Positions 1 to 8,827 of a stretch of DNA of 64,000 nucleotides are shown here, piece by piece. The stretch spans positions 132,836 to 196,835 of the forward strand of contig NZ_JADOTV010000007.1 of the NCBI RefSeq assembly GCF_015767245.1, given 5' to 3'. Each line of letters starts with the position of its first letter. The stretch's first letter is position 1. The notes beneath the pieces are model-generated. The model was given only the letters and a program-made list of their open reading frames with translations. It was not told the DNA's origin and ran no database searches. A program made the position numbers and the translations under genes. The DNA is from Aureivirga sp. CE67 (lineage in GTDB: Bacteria; Bacteroidota; Bacteroidia; Flavobacteriales; Flavobacteriaceae).

Positions 1-2
1 AT

Positions 3-110
3 AGTAGGTATTTCATAGAAAAAGCAAGTGATCTTCAAGTGATCGAGGCAGTTTTAGAATGTTATGAAAAACACAAAGCTGTAAAAACAGGAAGTACGCA
101 AAAGAGATAA
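3..110 (+). CDS. C-terminal end of an unidentified protein (partial)
   Basis: The frame opens at the left window edge and runs to a TAA at 108-110, giving the last 35 residues of a protein. The tail contains an ECYEKHKAV stretch and ends in a basic GSTQKR. It is followed within 30 bases by a good terminator, which supports a real gene end. Too little is visible to name a family. Confidence 0.55.
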   Translation, partial: SRYFIEKASDLQVIEAVLECYEKHKAVKTGSTQKR

Positions 111-135
111 AAATAATTTTTCGAAAATATATTGA

Positions 136-167
136 AAAGCCACTTTATAATTAGAGTGGCTTTTTTT
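136..167 (+). terminator. Rho-independent terminator of the first partial gene
   Basis: Stem aaagccact / agtggcttt with an AT-rich loop, followed by a run of T. It lies 26 bases after the stop codon of the partial gene. Confidence 0.8.
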
Positions 168-233
168 GTACCCTTTTTTTAGAAAGAAATGAAGATGCTT
201 TTACTTAACTTTGTCTTTCCATAAAATAACCAG

Positions 234-3200
234 ATGAAACAAGAAAATCAGAAGCAATTTGCTGAAATACATTTTAAACATTTAGAAGTAATAATTAAAG
301 ATTCGATAAGTACGAGAGCAAAATATTTTCGATTAAAAGAAATGTTGGAAAGGATTTGTAATCAATTACTTTTTGAAGAGCCAGTAGAATTTTCAAATCT
401 TTTTTCAAAATTGGTTTATGTTTCCAAAAAATATAAAGTTTCAGGAGATATCAGTAAGGTTCGCTATGCGATTTCACAAATTACGAATAGAAAACAGCAA
501 GCTTCTGACGAATTATTTTCTTCACATATTAATTATTTTGCCAATTTTATTGCAGAGGTTTTCAAAGTTTCAATTCCAGATACTTTAAAAGAAATTTTAC
601 CAAAAAATGAAATAAAAAGAGAACCAAAAAGAGAAGAAACTGCTGAGTTTTTGTCTAAAATAAGAGCAGTTGTGATTGAAAAATCAAATGGATTTCTTTG
701 GTGTGAAATTGAAAAAGAATCTGAAGAAAAAGCAATGGTGAAAGTATATCCAAATGCGATTTTTTCTACAAAAGATTTTTGGAAAGGGGCACAGGTTTAT
801 TTGGTAAATATTCGAATCGATAATGAAGGAAGTTATTTTCCAAGATTTATCATTTTAGAACCAGATTATCTTCTAGATATTTCAGCAATTGCAGAGTGTT
901 TTCAGGATTATGGTTTTTCTGCGCTTCATTTTTTAAAATCAAAATTTGAAGAAGTTCCTAATAATAAACACATTCGTTTGGGAAATTTCGCCAATTTGAT
1001 TGTGGATGAATTAATCACCGAAAATGGAACTGAAAAGCAATTTAATACTATTTTCTATAAAGATTTTACTAATTATCCTTTTGAATATACAACAAGTGAA
1101 GATATCAAAGAAAGAGAGGATTTTAAAGAATATTATGAAAGTGCAAAAAAACATTTTTCAACCATAAAAAGAGTCATTCAAGAAGATTTTAAAAAATTAG
1201 AAATTGATCGAAATCGAGTGACTTTAGAGCCTTCTTTCTTTTCAGATTTATACGGAATTCAAGGACGTTTGGATATTTTAGATTTGGAAGATGATAAAAA
1301 TGCAAAAATTGTAGAGTTAAAATCAGGAAGTACGCCTTTTCCAGATGACGGTAGAACAATCAAGAGAAATCATGTGGTGCAGCTGTTTTTGTATTATCAA
1401 ATAATTGGTGTTTTAAATAAATTGCGTTTCAATGAAATTTCGACCAAAATTAATGGTTATATTTTATATTCTAAATCAAATTTGAACAATATTCGCTCTG
1501 AAGAACCAACTTTGGATGTAATGCAACGAATTTTCAATCTTCGAAACGAGATTATTGTAAATGAACATAAATTGGCAAATGATGCGGAAACTTTCCCTGA
1601 AAAAATTATTAAACAAATAAATTCTAAGAATCTGATTCAGAAGAAAAATTTGAATCCAAGATTTAAAGATATTTTAATAGAGCAAATCCGAGAATTTCAG
1701 CAGCCAATAGAAAAACTTTCAGAAACGGAGAAAGCTTATTTTAATTCGTTTGTGAGTTTTATAGCAAAGGAGCAATATTTGGCCAAAATCGGAAATGCAG
1801 ATATCGAATCTAATCGTGGTTTAGCTTCGGTTTGGCTGAGTTCTTTTGATGAAAAAGAAGCAAAATTTGAGATTTTATACGATTTAGAAATTGAAGAAAA
1901 TAATGTAGCAAATTCAAAAAAAGAAATAGTTTTAACTAGAACAAATGCGAAGAATAAATATGCTAATTTCCGAGAAGGAGATATGTGTATTTTGTATCCT
2001 AGAAACGAAAATGAATTTGCAACAGACAGTCAAATTTTTAAATGTACTGTAAAATCAATTTCTAGTGAAAAAGTAGTTTTAGGTTTTCGATATACGCAAC
2101 ACAACACAAAATTCTTTGATTCTCATAAAAAATGGGCTTTAGAAAAAGACTCCATGGATAGTTCTTTCAAAAATATGTATAAAAATCTGTACATGTTATT
2201 GCATAAAAATACAGATGATACTATTCAAAAAGTGGAGAAAAGAACACAAAAGAGAAGAAAAATATTGACTTTGCTTCCGCCAGAACAAGAAAATTCGAAG
2301 GAATTTCATAAAAGTTATTTGTCTGTAGAGCAAAATAGAATTTTGAAAAAAGCGATTAATACCAATGATTATTTTTTGTTAAATGGACCTCCAGGAACAG
2401 GGAAAACTTCTATAATTATCAAAGAATTGGTCGAAGCTTTTTATAAAGAACCAAATTCTAATATTCTGTTATTGGCGTATACAAATCGTGCAGTGGATGA
2501 ACTTTGTGAAACTGTAAATACTGCTCTAAGAGAAGTAGGAGAGAAGGAAAATACTTTTGTAAGAATTGGAAATGAGCTTTCGTGTCAGGAAGAGTTTAGA
2601 GGTAGTTTGCTGAAAAATATTACCGAAAAAGCTACAAAACGAGAAGAAATTGAGACTAAATTAAAAACACATCGAATTTATGTTTCTACAGTCGCTTCGA
2701 TTTCTGGAAAGTTAGATTTATTTAAGTTGAAGAAATTTGATACCTTAATTATTGATGAAGCTTCACAGATTTTAGAACCTCAAATTGTTGGACTTTTACC
2801 AGAATTTGAAAGATTTATCATGATTGGAGATCATAAACAGCTGCCTGCGATTGTTTTGCAAAATGAAGAACAGTCAAAAACAAATAATTTATTGCTAGAA
2901 AAAATCGGTCTTCAAAACCGAAAAAATTCACTTTTTGAAAGATTGTATTTGTATTGTGAGAAAAATGGTTTTGATTTTGCTTATGATCAATTGACTTTTC
3001 AAGGAAGAATGCATGAAGATATAGCTGCTTTTCCAAATAAAGAATTTTATGATGGGAAATTAAATCAAGCATTTCATATTTCAACTTTAACACCAGAAGC
3101 AAAACAGAATTTACAAAGACAAGTTTTACCTCTGAACTTGAAAACAAAATCAAACTCAGAATTAGAAAAATATCTGGCAACAAAACGTATGTTGTTTTTT

Positions 3201-3671
3201 TCTTGTAAGAATGATTCAAATAAATCTGGAAAACAAAATGAAAAAGAAGCAGATTATGTAGTTTCTATTGTGCAAAAAATTCATGAAATCTATGCTGAAA
3301 ATAATTTAGAAATAGATGCGAAAAAAACAATTGGAATTATCGCACCTTTCAGAAGTCAGCTGGCTACGATTAAACAAAAATTAGAACAAGCAAAAATTCC
3401 AAATCATCAAAATATAACTGTGGATACTGTAGAAAGATATCAGGGAAGCCAGAGAGATATAATTATTTATTCATTTACAGTGAATGAAGCGTATCAATTG
3501 AAAGCAATTGAGAATTATAACGATGATAAAACGGTCGATAGGAAGCTAAATGTGGCTCTGACGAGGGCGAAAGAACAGATGATTATGGTCGGAAATGAAA
3601 CTGTAATTTGTCAAAATTCTATCTTTTCTAAATTAATTGATTTTACCAGTAAATACGGGGGTTTTGTATAA
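234..3671 (+). CDS. Dna2-like fused nuclease and superfamily 1 helicase
   Basis: This 1145-residue cytoplasmic protein joins a RecB/Cas4-like PD-(D/E)XK nuclease to a Upf1/Dna2-type SF1B helicase. The nuclease motif is GIQGRLD with D347, followed by VELKSG with E361 and K363. The helicase has Walker A GPPGTGKT at 718-725, Walker B DEAS at 841-844, a GDHKQLPA motif III region, ERYQGSQ (motif V) and VALTRAK (motif VI). In the Dna2 family this architecture cleaves and unwinds flapped or broken DNA ends in replication or repair. The CxxC-type cysteines that hold the Fe-S cluster in eukaryotic Dna2 and Cas4 are not visible after the nuclease core. The first ~300 residues are not recognised. The gene stands alone between terminators. 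The helicase call is very secure; the biological role is inferred. Confidence 0.9.
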   Translation: MKQENQKQFAEIHFKHLEVIIKDSISTRAKYFRLKEMLERICNQLLFEEPVEFSNLFSKLVYVSKKYKVSGDISKVRYAISQITNRKQQASDELFSSHINYFANFIAEVFKVSIPDTLKEILPKNEIKREPKREETAEFLSKIRAVVIEKSNGFLWCEIEKESEEKAMVKVYPNAIFSTKDFWKGAQVYLVNIRIDNEGSYFPRFIILEPDYLLDISAIAECFQDYGFSALHFLKSKFEEVPNNKHIRLGNFANLIVDELITENGTEKQFNTIFYKDFTNYPFEYTTSEDIKEREDFKEYYESAKKHFSTIKRVIQEDFKKLEIDRNRVTLEPSFFSDLYGIQGRLDILDLEDDKNAKIVELKSGSTPFPDDGRTIKRNHVVQLFLYYQIIGVLNKLRFNEISTKINGYILYSKSNLNNIRSEEPTLDVMQRIFNLRNEIIVNEHKLANDAETFPEKIIKQINSKNLIQKKNLNPRFKDILIEQIREFQQPIEKLSETEKAYFNSFVSFIAKEQYLAKIGNADIESNRGLASVWLSSFDEKEAKFEILYDLEIEENNVANSKKEIVLTRTNAKNKYANFREGDMCILYPRNENEFATDSQIFKCTVKSISSEKVVLGFRYTQHNTKFFDSHKKWALEKDSMDSSFKNMYKNLYMLLHKNTDDTIQKVEKRTQKRRKILTLLPPEQENSKEFHKSYLSVEQNRILKKAINTNDYFLLNGPPGTGKTSIIIKELVEAFYKEPNSNILLLAYTNRAVDELCETVNTALREVGEKENTFVRIGNELSCQEEFRGSLLKNITEKATKREEIETKLKTHRIYVSTVASISGKLDLFKLKKFDTLIIDEASQILEPQIVGLLPEFERFIMIGDHKQLPAIVLQNEEQSKTNNLLLEKIGLQNRKNSLFERLYLYCEKNGFDFAYDQLTFQGRMHEDIAAFPNKEFYDGKLNQAFHISTLTPEAKQNLQRQVLPLNLKTKSNSELEKYLATKRMLFFSCKNDSNKSGKQNEKEADYVVSIVQKIHEIYAENNLEIDAKKTIGIIAPFRSQLATIKQKLEQAKIPNHQNITVDTVERYQGSQRDIIIYSFTVNEAYQLKAIENYNDDKTVDRKLNVALTRAKEQMIMVGNETVICQNSIFSKLIDFTSKYGGFV

Positions 3672-3685
3672 TAAATTTATATAAA

Positions 3686-3714
3686 AAACACCATTTTTTT
3701 TATGGTTGTATTTT
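3686..3714 (+). terminator. Weak hairpin after the Dna2-like gene
   Basis: An imperfect stem around ACCAT / ATGGT with a T-rich loop and a following T run, 15 bases after the stop. The stem is short, so this is a weak terminator candidate. Confidence 0.35.
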
Positions 3715-3832
3715 ATAAAATTAGAGTATAAACGTTGGTCTGAGTTCAAAATTTGTTATAAGTTTGAACCATAACAAAATTGTTAAAGATAAAATGTAAA
3801 TCATTGTATTTCGCATTGTTATTTAAGGTTAG

Positions 3833-3903
3833 AAAAAAACTATTTATTGGGTTCATAATTAATACCTCCTGCCAAAATTTATGAAAAATAAATAGTTTTT
3901 TTT
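3833..3903. repeat. Perfect 16-bp inverted repeat with a 38-base loop
   Basis: The left arm AAAAAAACTATTTATT at 3833-3848 is exactly complementary to the right arm around 3887-3903. The outer ends are A and T runs, so the stem could end transcription from either side. The loop of ~38 bases is unusually long for a terminator. Confidence 0.6.
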
Positions 3904-4049
3904 AAAAGACTAAAGATGATGAAGAAGTTGATTTGAAAACAAAAAAAAGCGAATATTTTCTTTCAATTATCAAAATTGAAATAATAAAAAAATGATTGCT
4001 TTATCCTAAAATCTGGAATCTAATTATAATTACTCTAATATTAATTTTG

Positions 4050-4085
4050 ACAGCAAACTGTGTTTTTGCGGTTTGCTGTTTTTTC
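4050..4085 (+). terminator. Terminator-like hairpin in the non-coding gap
   Basis: Stem ACAGCAAAC / GTTTGCTGT (9 bp) followed by six T. There is no gene immediately upstream on this strand, so the transcript it ends is unknown. Confidence 0.65.
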
Positions 4086-4221
4086 TAAAAAACAAAATAA
4101 TTGAATCAAAGATAATTGAATCCATTAAACGTTTCTATAATATAAAAAAAGTTGATTTTGACTTGTGAATTATTTAAACCTTAATAGATGAAAATTGGTA
4201 GTTTATATTAAAAGTTGAATA

Positions 4222-4262
4222 AAACAGTAAGTTGAGGTTTCAGCTTACTGTTTTTATTTTTT
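4222..4262 (+). terminator. Second terminator-like hairpin in the gap
   Basis: Stem AAACAGTAAG / CTTACTGTTT (10 bp) with a 12-base loop and a long T-rich tail. It lies just before the ars promoter and would insulate it from upstream reading. Confidence 0.65.
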
Positions 4263-4290
4263 TGAAAAGTTAAAAAATCATAAATTGCTT

Positions 4291-4323
4291 TTGTGGAATA
4301 AAAATATATCGTAATATTGCGAT
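4291..4323 (+). promoter_or_regulatory. ars promoter with operator site 1
   Basis: TTG at 4291-4293 is followed after 18 bases by TAATATTG (4312-4319), one base off the Bacteroidota -7 box TAnnTTTG. The near-palindrome ATCGTAATATTGCGAT (4308-4323) covers the -7 box, so a bound repressor would block RNA polymerase. The same word recurs at 4357-4374 and 5206-5221. The likely reader is an ArsR-family arsenic repressor, which is inferred. Confidence 0.65.
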
Positions 4324-4356
4324 GATAAAAACCGAAACAATTTTTTTAAAACCAAT

Positions 4357-4374
4357 TATCGTAATATTACGATA
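4357..4374. promoter_or_regulatory. ars operator site 2 (perfect palindrome)
   Basis: TATCGTAATATTACGATA is a perfect 18-bp palindrome. Its centre is 50 bp from the centre of site 1, about five helical turns, so two dimers could bind the same face of the DNA. Confidence 0.7.
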
Positions 4375-4391
4375 TGAAATTACAAAGGATT

Positions 4392-5012
4392 ATGAAAACT
4401 AATATGAATGTAGAAATTAAAAACCTAATTGATTCTTTAAACACTTCAGAGGTGCCAAATGAAAGAAAAGAGATTTTACAACCTTTGGTGGAATACATTC
4501 AAGAAAAGAAAGATAAAAACGAAACAATTCGTTTGAATTTCATTTGTACACACAATTCAAGAAGAAGTCATTTGTCTCAGATTTGGGCACAAGCAATTTC
4601 TTTTTATTATGAAATCAAGAATGTATATTCTTATTCTGGAGGAACAGAAGCTACAGCTCTTTTTCCTAAAGTAGCAGAAACTTTACAGAAAAATGGATTT
4701 GAAATGATGTATTTATCTGAAGGGGAAAATCCAATTTATGCTTTTAAATATGCACAAAACGAAGCTCCAATTATTGGTTTTTCTAAAGAATATTTCAGCG
4801 AATTTAATCCAAAATCAAATTTTGCTGCAATCATGACTTGTTCACAAGCAGATGGAGGATGTCCTTTTATTGCTGGAGCAGAAAAAAGAGTTCCTATAAC
4901 ATATGAAGATCCAAAGTTATTTGATGGAACTGAGCAACAAGATGAAAAATATTTAGAAAGAAGTTTAGAAATAGCAACAGAGTTAAAGTTTGTTTTTTCT
5001 CAAATAAAATAA
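4392..5012 (+). CDS. arsC: Arsenate reductase / low-molecular-weight phosphatase family
   Basis: A 206-residue cytoplasmic protein that should reduce arsenate to arsenite for export by the next gene. It carries the CX5R active-site loop CTHNSRR (C52 to R58), a second cysteine pair CSQADGGC (C150, C157) like the relay cysteines of thioredoxin-coupled ArsC, and a DP general-acid motif (D173). The ~45-residue N-terminal extension is more than the 130-residue ArsC core needs; I recall it from flavobacterial homologues. An ATG at 4374 abuts operator 2, so I chose 4392, preceded by an A-rich stretch; 4404 is also possible. The symbol is by function and motif. Confidence 0.85.
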   Translation: MKTNMNVEIKNLIDSLNTSEVPNERKEILQPLVEYIQEKKDKNETIRLNFICTHNSRRSHLSQIWAQAISFYYEIKNVYSYSGGTEATALFPKVAETLQKNGFEMMYLSEGENPIYAFKYAQNEAPIIGFSKEYFSEFNPKSNFAAIMTCSQADGGCPFIAGAEKRVPITYEDPKLFDGTEQQDEKYLERSLEIATELKFVFSQIK

Positions 5013-5025
5013 ATTATCTTTAATA

Positions 5026-5150
5026 GGCATTATCACATTAGGTTTTGGATAAAACATATAGATTAATAAGTTCCCCTCTTGAGAGGGGCTAGGGGTGTGT
5101 TTTAAATTAGATAAGACACTCTTTTAAAATTTTATTGTAATAATGTTTAA
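5026..5150 (+). repeat. Family A MITE-like repeat, copy 1
   Basis: The left end is CATTATCACATT and the right end AATAATGTTTAAT. The core hairpin CCCCTCTTGAGAGGGG followed by CTAGGGGTGTG is at about 5071-5100. It sits between the two ars genes, upstream of the third operator. Confidence 0.75.
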
Positions 5151-5205
5151 TAAAGATTTTTTTAGACATAGATTAAAATCGGTCTAAAAAAATTTAAACA
5201 AGAAC

Positions 5206-5221
5206 ATCGTAATATTGCGAT
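5206..5221. promoter_or_regulatory. ars operator site 3, upstream of acr3
   Basis: ATCGTAATATTGCGAT, identical to site 1. It contains the -7-like TAATATTG and lies 31 bases before the acr3 start, so the efflux gene appears to have its own regulated promoter. No clear TTG lies at the -33 distance. Confidence 0.7.
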
Positions 5222-5252
5222 AATAAAATAAATTCTCACAAAACAAATAGAA

Positions 5253-6305
5253 ATGGGAACTAAAAAGAAACTAGGTTTTTTAGATAGCTATCTGACATTA
5301 TGGATTTTTGTAGCGATGGCACTTGGAGTTGGAATTGGATTTTATTTTCCAACATTTCCAGACTTTATCAATTCCTTTAATCATGGAACAACAAACATCC
5401 CAATTGCAATAGGTTTGATTTTAATGATGTATCCACCGCTTGCAAAAGTAAATTACGCACTTTTACCAAAAGTGTTTAAAAATGTAAAAGTTCTTACAAT
5501 TTCACTTTTATTAAATTGGATTATAGGACCAATTTTAATGTTTGCTTTAGCATTAATTTTCCTGCAAGATTATCCAGAGTATATGATTGGTTTGATTTTG
5601 ATTGGACTAGCACGATGTATTGCAATGGTTTTAGTGTGGAATGATTTGGCAGAAGGAAGTAGTGAATATGGAGCAGGATTGGTTGCTTTGAATAGTATTT
5701 TTCAAGTGATTGGTTATAGTTTTTATGCTTGGTTATTTATCACGAAACTTCCTCCGTTATTTGGTTTTGAAGGAGCTATTGTAGATATATCTATCGGAAC
5801 TATTGCAGAAAGTGTTGCAATTTATCTAGGAATTCCATTTTTATTAGGAATTTTATCAAGAGTGTTTTTAGTGAAAATAAAAGGAGAAGAATGGTATACT
5901 AAAAAATATATTCCAACAATATCTCCAATTACTTTAATTGCTTTGCTTTTTACAATTGTAATAATGTTTTCATTAAAAGGAGAATTGATTGTAGAAATTC
6001 CAATGGATATTTTAATCATCGCAGTTCCATTGTTAATCTATTTTACTGTTATGTTCTTGATTGGTTTCTTTGTGAGTAAAGTGATGAAACAACCTTATGA
6101 TAAAAATGTTGCCATATCATTTACAGCAGCAGGAAATAATTTTGAACTTGCAATAGCAGTAGCAATAGCAGTTTTTGGTTTAAATTCAGGACAAGCTTTT
6201 ACTGGAGTTATCGGACCTTTAGTTGAGGTTCCGGCTTTGATTCTTTTAGTACGAATTGCTTTTTGGCTGAAGAAAAAATATTATAAAAAGCCTGTATCAG
6301 CGTAA
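5253..6305 (+). CDS. acr3: Arsenite efflux permease, Acr3 family
   Basis: A 350-residue inner-membrane protein with about ten hydrophobic segments, the usual Acr3 size. It should expel arsenite using the proton-motive force. The [11 protein letters not shown] stretch holds the cysteine conserved in Acr3 membrane segment 4, and [15 protein letters not shown] and [18 protein letters not shown] are characteristic. It follows the arsenate reductase by 240 bases, with a family A repeat and an operator between. No arsR gene adjoins the pair; the ArsR homologue at 39209 has a different operator beside it. A terminator follows. Confidence 0.93.
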   Translation: MGTKKKLGFLDSYLTLWIFVAMALGVGIGFYFPTFPDFINSFNHGTTNIPIAIGLILMMYPPLAKVNYALLPKVFKNVKVLTISLLLNWIIGPILMFALALIFLQDYPEYMIGLILIGLARCIAMVLVWNDLAEGSSEYGAGLVALNSIFQVIGYSFYAWLFITKLPPLFGFEGAIVDISIGTIAESVAIYLGIPFLLGILSRVFLVKIKGEEWYTKKYIPTISPITLIALLFTIVIMFSLKGELIVEIPMDILIIAVPLLIYFTVMFLIGFFVSKVMKQPYDKNVAISFTAAGNNFELAIAVAIAVFGLNSGQAFTGVIGPLVEVPALILLVRIAFWLKKKYYKKPVSA

Positions 6306-6337
6306 ATACGTTTCGTGTTATTCATTGAAAAATATTG

Positions 6338-6386
6338 AACCCAAATCTCTGCATTAAATTAATAAAAGTACAGGTTTGGGTTTTTA
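6338..6386 (+). terminator. Terminator after acr3
   Basis: Stem AACCCAAA / TTTGGGTT with an AT-rich loop of about 27 bases and a T run. Confidence 0.65.
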
Positions 6387-6533
6387 ACTGGTGTGCTACA
6401 ATGTATAAAATATAGTAGCGCTTTTTATTTAAATCTTGAGAAGTTTCGGGAAGTTTAGTTTGAAAATGAATTAATATAGTATATAAGTTTGACTTAATAT
6501 TTAAATAAAATTTTAAAACACAAAAAATTGATT

Positions 6534-6541
6534 TAATTTTG
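6534..6541 (+). promoter_or_regulatory. -7 box of the mutS2-like gene
   Basis: TAATTTTG fits TAnnTTTG exactly, 30 bases before the ATG. No TTG is found at the -33 distance, so the promoter is only half supported. Confidence 0.4.
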
Positions 6542-6570
6542 CTTTCTTTCAAAAACGATGGAATAAGGAA

Positions 6571-8775
6571 ATGAGTTATATTTCAGAAAAAACCCTAAAC
6601 GATTTAGAATTTTCAACAGTTTTAACGCAGATAGCAGAATTTGCCAACACAGATTTGGGAAAAGCGGCTGTAGTTGAAATTAAACCAATTGAAAAAGTAC
6701 CTTTTCTAAAAGAGGAATTATTCAAAACAAATGAATATTTATCTTCTTTTGTGAATGAGAATAGAATTCCGAATCATGAATTTGAAGATTTGGCTAAGGA
6801 GTTTCAGTTGTTAGGAATTGAAAATAGTTATTTGGATGCTGAATCGTTTTTAAAAATTGCTACAAATACGAAGACAGTTCGAGAGCTGTTGCGTTTTTTT
6901 AGAAAATTTAAAGAATACTATCCGACTTTAGCAAAAGAAATTGATGTGATTTCTTTTGAGAAGGAAATCATTACAGAGATAGAAAAAGTAGTTACTAATT
7001 ATGGAGAGATTGATGAAAAAGCTTCTCTGCAACTTAAAACAATTCGAAGAGGAATTGCAGAGGTTCGTGGGAAGATTTCGGTTTCTTTTAATAAAGTAAT
7101 GAGTGGTTGTATCAACAACGGATATTTGGATGATATTCGTGAAACGGTGATTGATAATCAACGCGTGTTGGCTGTTTTAGCGATGTATCGTAAGAAAGTA
7201 AAAGGAACTTTTATGGGAAGCTCGAAATCGGGTGGAATTGCTTATATCGCGCCGCAACAAACACAACAATTAAATAGAGAGCTTCAAAATCTTTTGTTTG
7301 AAGAAAGACAAGAGATTATTAGAATTTTGAAAGAATTGACGAATGTGATTCGTCCGTTTTTAGAGATTTTAATCGAGCATCAAGAATATTTAGTAAAGTT
7401 AGATGTGGTTAGTGCAAAAGCAAAATATGCAACGATCATCAATGCTTGTATGCCAAAGATTTCGAAAGAAAAGAAAATTTATCTTCGTGATGCTTTTCAT
7501 CCAGTTCTGATGTTGAATAATAAAGAAAAAGGAATTGAAACAGTTTCGCAGACTTTAGAATTGAACGAGAAACAACAGATTATTGTAATTTCTGGGCCAA
7601 ATGCAGGAGGGAAGAGTATTACTTTGAAAACTATTGGTTTACTACAAGTGATGTTTCAGAGTGCAATTTTGATTCCTGTACACGAACGAAGTGAAGTTTC
7701 TATTTTTGATACGATTTTGACAGATATCGGAGATAATCAATCTATCGAATACCAACTTTCGACGTATAGTTATCGATTGAAAAATATGCGTAATTTCTTA
7801 CGAAAATGTAATGATAATACCTTGTTTTTAATTGATGAGTTTGGAACAGGTTCGGATCCTGAACTTGGTGGAGCTTTGGCAGAAATTTTCTTAGAAGAAT
7901 TTTATGAGAAAAATGCGTACGGAATTATTACAACGCATTATTCGAATTTAAAAGTTCTTGCAGGAGAATTGGAAAATGTTTCGAATGCAAATATGCAGTT
8001 TGATGAAAAAACTTTACAGCCGAAGTTTAAATTATTCATCGGACAAGCAGGAAGTTCTTTTACTTTTGAAGTAGCACAGAAAAATGGTATCCCTTACAGT
8101 TTGATTAATCGTGCGAAAAAACGTGTGGAGAAAAGTAAGGTTCGTTTGGATAAAACGATATCTAAATTGCAACAAGAAAGAATGAAGCTTCAGAAAACTT
8201 CTGATCATTTAGAAAAGCAAAAATCGAAAGCCATAGAGCAAACCGATAGTTTGACAGATAAGCAGCAAAAAATCCAAAGTAAACTGGAGAGCTTCCAAGA
8301 GTTGTATGACAACAACCAGAAGATGTTGAATATGGGGAGAAAGGTGAACGATATTGCAAATAAATTCTTCCAGACTAGAAACAAAAAGCACATGATTGCT
8401 GAGTTTACGAAATGGATGGCGATGGAGCAAGCAAAACATGTAGCTAAAAATCCGCCTGTACCTAAGCAAGAGAAGAAAAAAGTAAAACAAGAAAAGAAAG
8501 AACAAGAAAAGAAACTAAAAGTAGCAGAGAAGGAAGTTTTACAGAAAATTGAAGTTGTTCGAGAAGAGAAGAAAGAGCAAGCGAAAATTGAAGCCAAAAA
8601 GAAGTCTTCTTACATTTTTAAAGTAAAAGATACAGTTCGATTGATTGATAGTAGAGCTTGTGGAACGATTGAGAAGATAGAAAAAAACAAAGTAATGATC
8701 AATTATGGTATGTTTACTACTTCAGCAAAATTAGATCAGATAGAATTAGTTGTTTCTTATAAAGAGAAGAAATAA
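6571..8775 (+). CDS. mutS2: MutS2-like DNA-binding ATPase lacking an Smr domain
   Basis: A 734-residue cytoplasmic member of the MutS superfamily. The ATPase has Walker A GPNAGGKS (342-349), Walker B LFLIDEFGTGSDP (D422, E423) and the TTHYSNLK signature. The core is preceded by the MutS lever/clamp helices, not by a mismatch-recognition domain, which defines MutS2. After a long charged coiled coil (~520-680) it ends in a KOW-like segment (VKDTVRLID to INYG). The C-terminal Smr nuclease domain of Bacillus MutS2, which would take the length to about 780, is absent. MutS2 acts in recombination control or in ribosome-collision rescue. Without Smr, cleavage by this protein is unlikely. The start follows AATAAGGAA. 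A strong terminator follows. Confidence 0.9.
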   Translation: MSYISEKTLNDLEFSTVLTQIAEFANTDLGKAAVVEIKPIEKVPFLKEELFKTNEYLSSFVNENRIPNHEFEDLAKEFQLLGIENSYLDAESFLKIATNTKTVRELLRFFRKFKEYYPTLAKEIDVISFEKEIITEIEKVVTNYGEIDEKASLQLKTIRRGIAEVRGKISVSFNKVMSGCINNGYLDDIRETVIDNQRVLAVLAMYRKKVKGTFMGSSKSGGIAYIAPQQTQQLNRELQNLLFEERQEIIRILKELTNVIRPFLEILIEHQEYLVKLDVVSAKAKYATIINACMPKISKEKKIYLRDAFHPVLMLNNKEKGIETVSQTLELNEKQQIIVISGPNAGGKSITLKTIGLLQVMFQSAILIPVHERSEVSIFDTILTDIGDNQSIEYQLSTYSYRLKNMRNFLRKCNDNTLFLIDEFGTGSDPELGGALAEIFLEEFYEKNAYGIITTHYSNLKVLAGELENVSNANMQFDEKTLQPKFKLFIGQAGSSFTFEVAQKNGIPYSLINRAKKRVEKSKVRLDKTISKLQQERMKLQKTSDHLEKQKSKAIEQTDSLTDKQQKIQSKLESFQELYDNNQKMLNMGRKVNDIANKFFQTRNKKHMIAEFTKWMAMEQAKHVAKNPPVPKQEKKKVKQEKKEQEKKLKVAEKEVLQKIEVVREEKKEQAKIEAKKKSSYIFKVKDTVRLIDSRACGTIEKIEKNKVMINYGMFTTSAKLDQIELVVSYKEKK

Positions 8776-8797
8776 ATAATACTAATTAAAATTTACT

Positions 8798-8827
8798 AAA
8801 GCCAGACTTATTAAGTCTGGCTTTTTT
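8798..8827 (+). terminator. Terminator after mutS2
   Basis: Stem AAGCCAGACTT / AAGTCTGGCTT with a three-base loop and a T run; very strong. Confidence 0.9.

Larger units (their letters stand above)
3672..4307. other. Hairpin-rich non-coding gap
   Basis: No convincing gene is present on either strand. Five stem-loops are present: the weak hairpin at 3686-3714, a GTTCAAA/TTTGAAC stem near 3748-3772, a perfect 16-bp inverted repeat at 3833-3903, and two terminator-like hairpins at 4050-4085 and 4222-4262. Two terminators in a row without an open frame between them suggest short untranslated transcripts or the ends of decayed genes. Confidence 0.5.

Noticed and set aside
3905..3990. Short open stretch KDDEEVDLKTKKSEYF in the hairpin-rich gap
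   Set aside because: 28 codons without a start and no recognisable family; chance is likely.
5071..5100. GC-rich hairpin of family A as a transcription terminator
   Set aside because: The stem is strong, but no T run follows, copies occur in both orientations and not at gene ends only, and flanking terminal repeats are shared.
4357..5221. Possible CRISPR-like spacing of repeated palindromes
   Set aside because: Only three 16-18 bp copies at promoters with irregular spacing; they fit operators, not an array.
8162..8597. Minus-strand open frames of up to 130 codons inside mutS2
   Set aside because: They lie opposite the lysine/glutamate-rich coiled coil, giving Phe/Ser/Cys-rich products typical of antisense shadows, without start signals.
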